A stretch of 64,000 nucleotides of DNA from Bacteroidales bacterium (GTDB taxonomy: Bacteria > Bacteroidota > Bacteroidia > Bacteroidales > GCA-2748055), in the NCBI GenBank assembly GCA_016936975.1, contig JAFGWU010000061.1, positions 89,519-153,518 on the forward strand, read 5' to 3'. A program made the translations under genes and the position numbers. This document shows, piece after piece, positions 30,201-37,895 of the stretch. The notes below the pieces were generated by a model, which saw only the letters and a program-made list of their open reading frames with translations, did not search any database and was not told where the DNA came from. The first letter of the stretch is position 1. Every line of letters starts with the position of its first letter.

Positions 30201-30683
30201 GACCTTACCGTTGATGGAACGACAGTTGAAGGGTTCGATCCGGAGGATTATTCTTATGATGTGACCCTGCCCTACGGTACAACCACGGTTCCGACAGTGG
30301 CCGGTACACCCACGGATGCCAATGCCTCTGTGGTAGTGACCCCGGCCTCCTCATTGCCGGGTACCACCAGTGTGGTTGTTACGGCAGAGGATGGAACAAC
30401 TAAGAAGACCTATTCGGTCAATTTCGAATTGGAGACCTCCGTTGAAGCACCGGAAAGCTTCAGGGTAAACGTTTACCCGACCGTCTCCGACGGCACCTTC
30501 AGGGTGGTGACTTCCGGCGGGTTGTATACCATATCGGTATATGATATCAGCGGCATAAAGGTCCTTCAGAAAACCGGTGAGGCCAATGAGCAAATCATCA
30601 CCGTTAAGAATGCCGGGATGTATATCGTGAAGGTGGAATCTGAAGGAGCATCCAGGGTCTTTAAAGTGTTTAAGACACACTAA
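27252..30683 (+). CDS. Secreted protein with two LamG-like domains, cadherin-like beta-sandwich repeats and T9SS type A sorting domain
   Basis: TLKHSYTFEDGTANDVVGTAHG... repeated as TLKHSYTFADGTAQDQEGDVDG; repeated TLSDLMVDGVTVDDF/TLADLTVDGTTVEGF units; C-term FRVNVYPTVSDGTFRVV...GMYIVKVESEGASRVFKVFK. Confidence 0.85.
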   Translation: MKRKYLLGLWTIAALAGFLWSSAVFGQATLKHSYTFEDGTANDVVGTAHGTIIGGTISDGVYTAGTNGDIIELPGPDIAINTYSALTIEAYVVGSENAATNSMLFYMGGSVNNLGAYGFFLTPWHWRNGTQAGISTVNESQPWNGESYVLATENTLRTAGMHHAVVIINSTDIIMYLDAQLIGTTSLAEQGNSISALSNDFAWIGRGGYTSDPTWIGSLDKFDIYEGELDRGIIVQHASDFLGIPMGDATLSSITTSKGEVEPEFDPETLEYELWVPYGITTVDIDVEPTVSGVIIEMYDGLGNVIPEDGVVSWNIEDEGIDVEILVTALDGATQISYFLSIFNEPSNEVANLSDIQFSAGSLTTDFDPDTLHYVAIVPYGSTSVDVTGVPVWEGATVTGDGTITLTEGTGSATIVVTSENGANTKTYTVDIFVTRFTTGKDFYILNEASSASFDPGLVVGEEADTYIYLTFPEKDNPSQLFQFEESGVEGQYFLKNKLNHYLALVPAPVPGSEDQDWNLEMVETLRNNLDSCRFVLNEFEPGRFRVQAVARFPLNHYDMGPNSISVGQRLFSDKWPDNALATWSLEFPEDVIPPYDTYLDTLYLDVAGLSPDFAFYTTNYTVTLPVGTTSMTVTAIPNDPTSTVTGTGVIDVSDGQGMVTITVTASEPGYTRDYFIRYQVDSPLTLKHSYTFADGTAQDQEGDVDGVVHGGTITEGIFTSAIEGDYISFSGEELALNTYPSITLEAYVTTGANAGWTMLAYFGGQSGSHSYWMSIARNDDVSRTALDINGGDEDGVNGLEPGPGESHHYVSVLTNDTIYWYVDGVLTGKMGLRPTHVISEISPAGAWLGFGGWNDPTWIGSVLEFNIYAGQMDAQTVALRSVNFPLEDATSDATLSDLMVDGVTVDDFVSYNLSYDVDISGGTTVVPAVTATATNANATVVVTPAAELPGTTTVVVTAQDGETTVTYSVNFIPGVSDIATLADLTVDGTTVEGFDPEDYSYDVTLPYGTTTVPTVAGTPTDANASVVVTPASSLPGTTSVVVTAEDGTTKKTYSVNFELETSVEAPESFRVNVYPTVSDGTFRVVTSGGLYTISVYDISGIKVLQKTGEANEQIITVKNAGMYIVKVESEGASRVFKVFKTH

Positions 30684-30694
30684 AAACTGAAAGG

Positions 30695-30733
30695 TTCCTG
30701 TCGCCCGTTGATTTCAGACAGGAATCAATTTTT
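30695..30733 (+). terminator. Rho-independent terminator-like hairpin
   Basis: TTCCTGTC / GACAGGAA stem followed by TCAATTTTT. Confidence 0.65.
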
Positions 30734-30737
30734 CACG

Positions 30738-30770
30738 GGGTTGCCGGAGGTCTTTCGGCAGCCCTTTTTT
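30738..30770 (+). terminator. Second terminator-like hairpin
   Basis: GGGTTGCCG / CGGCAGCCC stem (one G-T) followed by TTTTTT. Confidence 0.75.
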
Positions 30771-30871
30771 AACGGATGCAGGCCCAGGTTTCTTTGTGTT
30801 TCCCTGTGTAATTTACTCCCTGATCAGTTTCTCTCTTTAGGTGTGCCGGCAGGGTATGAGAAATGATCAGG

Positions 30872-31564
30872 TCCCATGGTGATATGGAAACCTTCCGTTC
30901 CGGGTTATTAACAATCAGATCCGGCTTGTTAACAATCAGAGGTGATTTGGGACCAATCAGATGTGACCCGGAGCCAATCAGAGGCGGTTTGGAACCAATC
31001 AGAGGCGACCCGGAACCAATTAGATACGACCCGGAACCAGTCAGATGCGATCCGGAACCAATCAGGTGACATTTTTTCACGGTACAGGGTCATCTGGAGG
31101 GGTGACGGAGCGGGTTATTAACAATACGCAGTCGCCGGATCATGTTACGGAGCGATTTGTTAACAATTTGAGGTCATTTGGAACCAATCAGGTGTGATTT
31201 GGGACCAATCAGATGCGGTTTGCGGCCAATCAGATGCGATCTGCAACCAATCAGAAGCGATTTGCAGTCGGTCAGGGACGATCCGGAACCCTTCAGGTCT
31301 CATTTTGTATTGGTACGGGGTGACTTTATTAACTGACGGAGCGGGTTGTTAACAATACAAAGCCACCGGATCATGTTACGGAGTGATTTGTTAACATTTT
31401 GACGTCATTTGGGAACCATCCGGCCTCATTTGAAAACACTCTGAGGTCATTTTGCAATCCTTCGGAGTCGTTTGACATCCCTCTGAGATCCCCGGGATAT
31501 CCTCCGGGTGGATTTGCAAACCATTCGAAGCCGTTTGATGTGACTTCCGGGGCATTTATCATTC
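30872..31564. repeat. Diverged 21-bp tandem repeat array, about 33 units, phase-locked without indels, with a 231-bp higher-order period
   Basis: Manual phasing at positions = 2 mod 21; units such as ATCAGAGGCGACCCGGAACCA, ATCAGATGCGATCTGCAACCA, CTCTGAGGTCATTTTGCAATC. Confidence 0.9.
31371..31562 (-). CDS. Possible small heptapeptide-repeat protein encoded by the 21-bp array
   Basis: Asn at residues 3,10,17,31,38,45,52,59 (GFEWFAN ... DLRGMSN DSEGLQN DLRVFSN EAGWFPN DVKMLTN); ATG directly follows the GH43 stop (TGAATG). Confidence 0.35.
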   Translation of the reverse strand: MINAPEVTSNGFEWFANPPGGYPGDLRGMSNDSEGLQNDLRVFSNEAGWFPNDVKMLTNHSVT

Positions 31565-34500
31565 AACGGTAGTACCGGTTGTTCAGGCTGAGGATCTTCC
31601 TGGCTCTTACCCTGCCGTTCGTATAGTTCTCCACCACGATATATATTCCCGGATCGTGCCTCAGGGCTTCGGGAGAGACCGGCTGCCCTGAGAGGGAGTA
31701 ATAACGGGTATTAGCAATATCCCACTCATCAAATGAGGGATCCGGACGGGTTTCCGGGAAAACGGTACCGGTTATGTCATTGCTGAAAAGAATGGTGTCG
31801 ATTCCGCGGTGGGTGGGCACCACCTGCTGTATGGAGCCGTTTGTATTAAACCGGAGCCGGTCGATACACACTTCCCGGTGGTACCCGGGCCCGTTATCCA
31901 GGTAGTTCCTGTTTACCCGGTGATACACGATAAACCACTCATCCCGTCCCGGGATCTGCAGAACCGAATTATGCCCCGTCCCGTAAATGAGGCTGTCGGT
32001 CTCCTGTCGGATCACAATGGGACTGCCGGCCACAGTGATTGGTCCGGTGGGGGAATCCGAGGTTCCGTATGCGACATGGTAATTGGGTGATCCCGTATCG
32101 TCCACCGACCAGAGGAAGTAGTAGGTGCCGTTCCGGCAGAAGACGGTTGTCCCTTCGCGGTATGCATAGGTTTGCAATGTTCCTCCCTGGGGGGTAATCA
32201 CGTCAGTGGAGGCCGGTTTGATGTTCAGCATATTCTCCTCCAGCTCCGATACCGCCATGAACCCGTTTCCCCAGTAGAAATAGCTTTTCCCCGACAGCGG
32301 ATCGGTGAACACGTCGCCGTCTATAATCTGTCCGCCGGAAACCCCATCGGGAAGCGCATCGATCATCGGGGTGCCCGAGTCGTGGAACGGACCGGCGGGG
32401 TGGTCGGACACGGCGACCCCGATCTTCTTCCCGCCGCTCTCCCCGCTGAAGTAGAAATAGTAGATATAGTCGTTTTCCGATATTTTCCGCTCCTCAATGG
32501 CGGGGGCCCAGGCGTTCCCTGTGGCCCAGGGCACCTGGTCGCCGCTCAGATCGAGAATAGTGCCATCATTGGTCCAGTTGACCAGGTCGGGTGAGGAGAA
32601 GACATCAAAGCTGTAGCCGCCCCATCCGGGATAGCCGTCGGTGGTCGGATAGATGTAGAACCGCCCGGTTTTTTCGGAATAGAGTATGTCGGGGTCCGCA
32701 TGAAAACCGGGGAGCACCGGGTTGACCCGTATAACCGGACTGACGGCGTAGGTTTTCGTTGTGCCGTTCAGGGTGAAGGAGTAGGAAACGGGTCCGGACG
32801 TGAAATCGGGGGCGCCTTCCGGCGTGATCTGTGTCCCGGCCGTGGCGTAAAAACAGGGATCAAAGGCAGTGAGGTCGGTGCCATAATAAACGGGGATGGT
32901 AATCTCGCGGGCTGTCTCATTCACGGTGATTCCCTCCGGCCGGATATTTTTGTTTCGTGCCCCGACGGTGAGTTCCGAGAGGGCGGCGGAGGGAAATGCC
33001 TCTGCGAGCCGGCCGGCTTCTTCCTTTGAGATGGCCATGGTGGTCCCGTGGCGGGCATCCATTGAATAGTTGTCGAGTACGTAGGCAAAGGATTCAAGGT
33101 CGGATGAACTGCAGAACTGGTAATGCCCGGCTCCGTAGCAGTCGTACATCATGATCCACTCATCGGAGTTGATGAGCCTGAATACGCCAACCCCCTCGAC
33201 GGCCTCGGAGGTCTGTTCCAGGTTTCCCGTGGATTCGCCCCACTGTGATCCGGGAGGGGCGCCGTCTCGGGCGGTAAGGGTTTTGGAGGTTACTTTGGCG
33301 ATCCCCCCGGTTCCTTCATTCTTAAAAAAGAGGTGGTAAAGGCTGTCCGCCTCATTTAACACGATATCCCCGTCGATCGTGGCCGATCCCCGGTCGAAGA
33401 GGAACTGCGGGACACTTTCGAGATCGGTGAAATCGTCATTCGCATAGGCGTAGTGGATCTGATCATACGGACACTTGCCGTCGCTGGTAAGCAGTGAGAA
33501 ATAGACCATGTATTTCCCGGCCCCGGGATCATAGATCGTCTGCGGGGCCCACACCCTTAATACGTTTGCCCATTCCGCCGGCCACCGGGTCGGGAAGTGG
33601 ATCGCGGAGCTGGTCCAGTTCACCAGGTCATTGGATTTCAACAGCACAATGCCCCGGTTGCTTGTCCATCCTTCACTTGATTTCATATCGGTCACGACCA
33701 TATAGAACGTTTCCCCGTCCTCCCCCCTCAGGATATGTGGGTCGCGCACCGCCTTCTTCAGGGCGATGTCGGCGGAGTTAATGACCGGGTTCCCGTTATT
33801 CAGCGGCGTGTAGTGCAGTCCGTCATTACTGAGGGCGAACCGGATCTGCTCTTCATACTGGGAATTGCCGGTGAAGTAGGTAAAGAGGTAGGCCGACCGG
33901 TTCTCCTCCTCGGCGATATAAACCGTAAAATCCCTTGAGGCGGAGGCCGATCCCCGCGTGGCCGTGGCGGTGAGGATTGCCTTTTTCTTCCCTTCGCCGT
34001 AGGGTGACAATTTCAGGATGCGTCCCACTGCATTGATATAATCGGGGGAATCCGTGGACCATAGGATTTGGGATCCTTCGGCTGTTTTGTGGGGAAGATG
34101 CAATTGTGACCGGGCATTATTTATATTACCCCCTATGGTTAGTCCGGCCAGGTCCGTTTCCACGGCGGTACTATCCGTGCAGAGGGGCAGAACCGTCACC
34201 TTAAACGATTTTGTAACGGAATAACCGTTCCGGCTCAGGGTGGCCGTGAGGGTCACCTCCACGGGATCTTCTCCTGATGCGGGCCTGTGGACTATTCCCT
34301 CCGGGGAGATGATGCCGGGAGCGGAGCTCTTCCATTCGACCGACACCCCGTTTCCAAGCTGATTGGGGAGGCTGATCATGGAACGGATGGCATCGGCATT
34401 TTCAATGTTAAGGGTTGCCACGGCCTCATGCACCACCACGCTGTCGACCATGTAATTCAGGATGGGGAGGTCGCTGCAGAGGGCGATGACCTGTGACCGG

Positions 34501-35261
34501 TCGAGGGCACCGCTGTATATTTTAAAATTATCGTAAAGGGCGTTCTTCAGATAAACATCACTCCGGTAACAGGAGCGGCCCAGGAAATTATAGGAGGTTG
34601 CGTCCAGTTCGGCCGGACGGATGGTCACCGTGCCGCTGGCAACCAGGGTGCTGTCGATGTAGATGGAGCCGTCCGAATCCTGCTGTGTATAGGTCAGCGT
34701 CACCCAGCGGCCTTTTGTGAAAGGCCGGCGGGCATTTACCATCGACTCCGCCGAATAGCCGGTTTTCGAAATGGCATAGCGGGTGGAGATCGCCGAAAAA
34801 AACATGTTTCCGTTGGCATCGGAGAGCATGTTATCGGAATTGGCGAAGGTCCAGATGAAATTTCCGTTGGCAGTGATGGGGGTACTTTCCGGGATAAAGA
34901 GGGTGGAGGAGACGGAAAAACTTTCGAGCGCGGCGATCAGCTCCCCGAACGCGGGGGAGAAGTTGAAATAGCCGTTCCCGTCTCCCAGGCTAAGGACATC
35001 AGAGGGTCCGTACTTCACCAGGACGGCACCATTATGGAGTGTGCCGGTATAGGTGCCCGATTGATCCGTTGCGGAGCTGAAATCGAACTCTGCCAGGAGG
35101 CTTGTGGCCTGGGAACCGCTTTTTATACTGGGGTGCTCTTCAGTCTTTTCTTCTGAGAGCGCCGGATTCAGGGCGTGCAGGGAGCAGGTGCCATATAAAA
35201 GCAGGATTAAAGGGATGCAATAACTACAGGCGGTTTTCACTCTGTTCATAAAATGGATCAT
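31563..35261 (-). CDS. Bimodular GH43-type glycosidase with N-terminal LamG-like and Ig-like domains
   Basis: Two five-bladed-propeller signatures: AVRDPHILRGEDGETFYMVVTD...WAPQTIYDPGAGKYMVYFS and GFHADPDILYSEKTGRFYIYPTTDG...WAPAIEERKISENDYIYYFYFSG. Confidence 0.88.
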   Translation of the reverse strand: MIHFMNRVKTACSYCIPLILLLYGTCSLHALNPALSEEKTEEHPSIKSGSQATSLLAEFDFSSATDQSGTYTGTLHNGAVLVKYGPSDVLSLGDGNGYFNFSPAFGELIAALESFSVSSTLFIPESTPITANGNFIWTFANSDNMLSDANGNMFFSAISTRYAISKTGYSAESMVNARRPFTKGRWVTLTYTQQDSDGSIYIDSTLVASGTVTIRPAELDATSYNFLGRSCYRSDVYLKNALYDNFKIYSGALDRSQVIALCSDLPILNYMVDSVVVHEAVATLNIENADAIRSMISLPNQLGNGVSVEWKSSAPGIISPEGIVHRPASGEDPVEVTLTATLSRNGYSVTKSFKVTVLPLCTDSTAVETDLAGLTIGGNINNARSQLHLPHKTAEGSQILWSTDSPDYINAVGRILKLSPYGEGKKKAILTATATRGSASASRDFTVYIAEEENRSAYLFTYFTGNSQYEEQIRFALSNDGLHYTPLNNGNPVINSADIALKKAVRDPHILRGEDGETFYMVVTDMKSSEGWTSNRGIVLLKSNDLVNWTSSAIHFPTRWPAEWANVLRVWAPQTIYDPGAGKYMVYFSLLTSDGKCPYDQIHYAYANDDFTDLESVPQFLFDRGSATIDGDIVLNEADSLYHLFFKNEGTGGIAKVTSKTLTARDGAPPGSQWGESTGNLEQTSEAVEGVGVFRLINSDEWIMMYDCYGAGHYQFCSSSDLESFAYVLDNYSMDARHGTTMAISKEEAGRLAEAFPSAALSELTVGARNKNIRPEGITVNETAREITIPVYYGTDLTAFDPCFYATAGTQITPEGAPDFTSGPVSYSFTLNGTTKTYAVSPVIRVNPVLPGFHADPDILYSEKTGRFYIYPTTDGYPGWGGYSFDVFSSPDLVNWTNDGTILDLSGDQVPWATGNAWAPAIEERKISENDYIYYFYFSGESGGKKIGVAVSDHPAGPFHDSGTPMIDALPDGVSGGQIIDGDVFTDPLSGKSYFYWGNGFMAVSELEENMLNIKPASTDVITPQGGTLQTYAYREGTTVFCRNGTYYFLWSVDDTGSPNYHVAYGTSDSPTGPITVAGSPIVIRQETDSLIYGTGHNSVLQIPGRDEWFIVYHRVNRNYLDNGPGYHREVCIDRLRFNTNGSIQQVVPTHRGIDTILFSNDITGTVFPETRPDPSFDEWDIANTRYYSLSGQPVSPEALRHDPGIYIVVENYTNGRVRARKILSLNNRYYR

Positions 35262-35343
35262 TTTCTGGTTTTAACAGTTGTTCGTTTATGCTCATACAGC
35301 CCCGGGATGCCCGGCCGGGCAAAAATATCACTTCCTGAGGCAT

Positions 35344-35506
35344 CTAGAATTCGGTTATTACCGGCCGGTTATCCAGCCATGCCGCCATATTCAGGACCAG
35401 GAAATTCCAGTTCTGGAAACCTTTGTTCAGCACGGGCTCCCCGTTTCCGGGCAAATAGTATTCGTGCAGGGACTGACAGTGAACAGAGAAGTAATAACCT
35501 TTTCAT
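35344..35506 (-). pseudogene. Internally deleted glycosidase remnant (signal-peptide start joined to about 55 C-terminal codons in another frame)
   Basis: Minus strand ATG AAAAGGTTATTACTTCTCTG (MKRLLLLCSLSV) and, in another frame, GYYFSVHCQSLHEYYLPGNGEPVLNKGFQNWNFLVLNMAAWLDNRPVITEF-stop. Confidence 0.6.
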
Positions 35507-35555
35507 CTTTTAAAAGTAAGTACTTTTCCGGTATTTTCGAACTTATCCGTCGAAA

Positions 35556-35568
35556 GCCTGCCGCAGGC
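35556..35568. repeat. Short palindrome GCCTG-CCG-CAGGC
   Basis: Perfect 5-bp arms in non-coding DNA. Confidence 0.35.
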
Positions 35569-35619
35569 GCGCATTTTTCCGGCACACGGTTATCCCCAGG
35601 ACGGGCAGGGGGAGAAAAA

Positions 35620-35646
35620 AAAAGGCTGCAACAAAGGCAGCCTTTT
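35620..35646 (-). terminator. Rho-independent terminator of the FAS1 gene
   Basis: AAAAGGCTGC aacaaag GCAGCCTTTT; on the minus strand followed by a long T-run. Confidence 0.85.
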
Positions 35647-35668
35647 GAGGATATAATTGTATTACGGA

Positions 35669-36295
35669 CTATTTGCTCAGATCGGGCAGGATAACCGCAT
35701 CGATGACATGGATGATCCCGTTGGATGCAGAGATATCAGCGGCTGCGATATTTGCTTCGTTTCCGAAGGCTTTGATCATACCGTTGCTGGTGACATAAAA
35801 GTTCTGTCCGAGCAGGGTTTCAATTTTCCTGTCTTTCTTCGGGGGCACCACGCTGTTGGATGCGCGCCGGCCCTCGGTAACGTGATAGAACAGCACATCC
35901 AGGACCAGGTTGGCATCGAGATCCGTAATGCCGTTCACGCCAAGCGCTGAATAGAGTGCCATGAAAGCCTCATTGGTTGGGGCAAATACGGTGTACTGAT
36001 CTTTACCGTTTAAAAAGAGATCTACAAGTCCGGTATTCAGTTCGAAATCAACGTAGGATAAAGCACCGACAAGCTCGCTAAATCCGGCGCTGATGGCAAT
36101 ACTGGCAATGGACTCGGATCCCGGACGGCTTGCAGGGGCTCCTTTCAGTCCGGATTCCTGCATGGAAACGGCATCCTCAATGATCATTGCATCTTCCTCT
36201 TTGCTGCAGCTGGTTGTAACAACGGCAAAGGATACAATTCCGGCGATCACCAAACTTCTGAAGTTTAAAAATCTTTTCATGTTCATTTTTTTCAT
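35669..36295 (-). CDS. Single-domain fasciclin (FAS1) lipoprotein
   Basis: Start trimmed to MKKMNMKRFLNF; lipobox TTSCSKEED; FSELVGALSYVDFELNTGLVDLFLNGKDQYTVFAPTNEAFMAL...SNGIIHVIDAVILP. Confidence 0.9.
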   Translation of the reverse strand: MKKMNMKRFLNFRSLVIAGIVSFAVVTTSCSKEEDAMIIEDAVSMQESGLKGAPASRPGSESIASIAISAGFSELVGALSYVDFELNTGLVDLFLNGKDQYTVFAPTNEAFMALYSALGVNGITDLDANLVLDVLFYHVTEGRRASNSVVPPKKDRKIETLLGQNFYVTSNGMIKAFGNEANIAAADISASNGIIHVIDAVILPDLSK

Positions 36296-36448
36296 TGTTT
36301 TTAGATTTAAAGGTTTATAATTGTTATGCTCTAATAACAAAAGGTTTTTCATTTTGTTTAAATAAATAATAAAAAAGTTAAACGAATAGTTACATCCAGT
36401 CATTGTATCATCATGACCCTGTTTAACACGATGATTAAAAACGATTAT

Positions 36449-37024
36449 ATGAAAAGAACCCGATCTATTTCAAAAAGTGTTCCTGCAATGTTATTCGGGG
36501 TGGTGTTTCTTATGTTGTGCCTGGTGGTGCAGGCCCAGGCTCCGCCGTTCACCGTCCTGCCGGGTCTGTTCGACCAGTCGGACCAGGACAGCCTGGGGCT
36601 GACCACGGCGGAGGGCACAGAGACCGTGACCATTTTCGGTCCGTCCGACACCACGGACCATTACAGCAACGGTGTTTTCATGACGGCGTTCAAGGGGTGG
36701 CTTTACTGCCAGTGGCAGAGCTCGGCGCAGGATGAGGATGCCCGGGATACGGTGACGGTGTTTGCCGCACCATCCTTACCGGGGGGTCCTGTTCCTGAAA
36801 TTTATGCGGGGGCGGACCGGATCATCAGGATCGTTCTGCCGGAGACCGAAAGAGAGGCCACCGTCAGCATTTACACCATTACCGGCCGGCTTCTTTACCG
36901 CGGGTTCATGCACGACCGTGAAATGCAGTATGATGCAAAACGGCACCCGGCAGGGCTGTATATCATTGATGTTAGAACCGGCCGGGGCAGGAGGACGGAG
37001 TTCCGGACCAGGTTAATGATTTGA
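36449..37024 (+). pseudogene. Short secreted T9SS protein that looks like an internally deleted sialidase/BNR-like protein
   Basis: N-term region GTETVTIFGPSDTTDHYSNGVFMTAFKGWLYCQWQSSAQDEDARDTVTVF runs directly into a T9SS-like C-terminus (EATVSIYTITGRLLYRG...AGLYIIDVRTG). Confidence 0.5.
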
Positions 37025-37027
37025 CGA

Positions 37028-37798
37028 TTAAGGTTTAATCTTATTATAGAGTTCCAGCAACTGTGTATCGAGAATCTCCCTGATCTGGTCTTCATGTTCG
37101 CCGATCGGTTTCACCGGGATCAGATCCATCACCTCTTCCGGTGTAAGGCCGGAATTAAAATACAACCTGACAGATCTTTCCAGGGTTTTACGGATCACTT
37201 TTCTTGCCTCTTCTTCCCCGAATCCCATTTGTTGCGCAAGATCCTCCATCTTTTTCCATTGGAACCAGAAGCAGGTGGGCAGCATGGCCGAGACGATGGC
37301 ATATCCTTCAAGCATTGATTCTTCCACCTCCATGGTTTTGCCCAGTTTTTTGAACAATTGCATCAGATTCTTTTTTTCTTCTCCCGGAAAACTGTGATGG
37401 TAACTTACCGGGTTATATCCCTTGTTAATGAATGAAGTTGCATTGGGGATCATTCGGACGATACGCCGGGTATTAAGTAATCCGGCTAACTTCTCCATGT
37501 TGATTTTGGGAGCCAGGGAAACGACCGTTGACTCTGCTTTCACGGTTTCCTTAATGCTATCCAGCGTTTCCGTCATTATGGGGGGGTGTATCGCAAGGAA
37601 TAGGATCTCCTGCCGTGCGGGCCCGGTTTGCGAATCTGTGATTGTAATATCCGGAAATTGCGCTTTTAATGCTGAAGCCACCTCCTGGTTGGGTTCATAG
37701 ACAAGAATGGAACCAAATTCAAGGGATTTGTTTTGAAATGCCCGGAGGAAGATTTTGGTGATTCTTCCGCCACCGATGAATCCTAATGTTGTTTTCAT
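37028..37798 (-). CDS. ProC-like NAD(P)-binding pyrroline-5-carboxylate reductase family protein
   Basis: MKTTLGFIGGGRITKIFLRAF...EILFLAIHPPIM...VVSLAPKINMEKL...RMIPNATSFINKGYNP. Confidence 0.75.
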   Translation of the reverse strand: MKTTLGFIGGGRITKIFLRAFQNKSLEFGSILVYEPNQEVASALKAQFPDITITDSQTGPARQEILFLAIHPPIMTETLDSIKETVKAESTVVSLAPKINMEKLAGLLNTRRIVRMIPNATSFINKGYNPVSYHHSFPGEEKKNLMQLFKKLGKTMEVEESMLEGYAIVSAMLPTCFWFQWKKMEDLAQQMGFGEEEARKVIRKTLERSVRLYFNSGLTPEEVMDLIPVKPIGEHEDQIREILDTQLLELYNKIKP

Positions 37799-37895
37799 GA
37801 TATCTGTTTTTTTATCGTTCCAGGTTCTTTTTCCTGTTTTTTCTGAATGACAGCTTTAAAAGTATACCGGTAATGAAGATCAATAATTTCATCTC

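Noticed and set aside
30872-31564. CRISPR array interpretation of the 21-bp repeats
   Set aside because: Units are directly contiguous with no unique spacers, are diverged, and no cas genes are present.
35278-35694. 138-aa plus-strand ORF
   Set aside because: Spans a terminator, a palindrome and the antisense of a glycosidase remnant; not a plausible protein.
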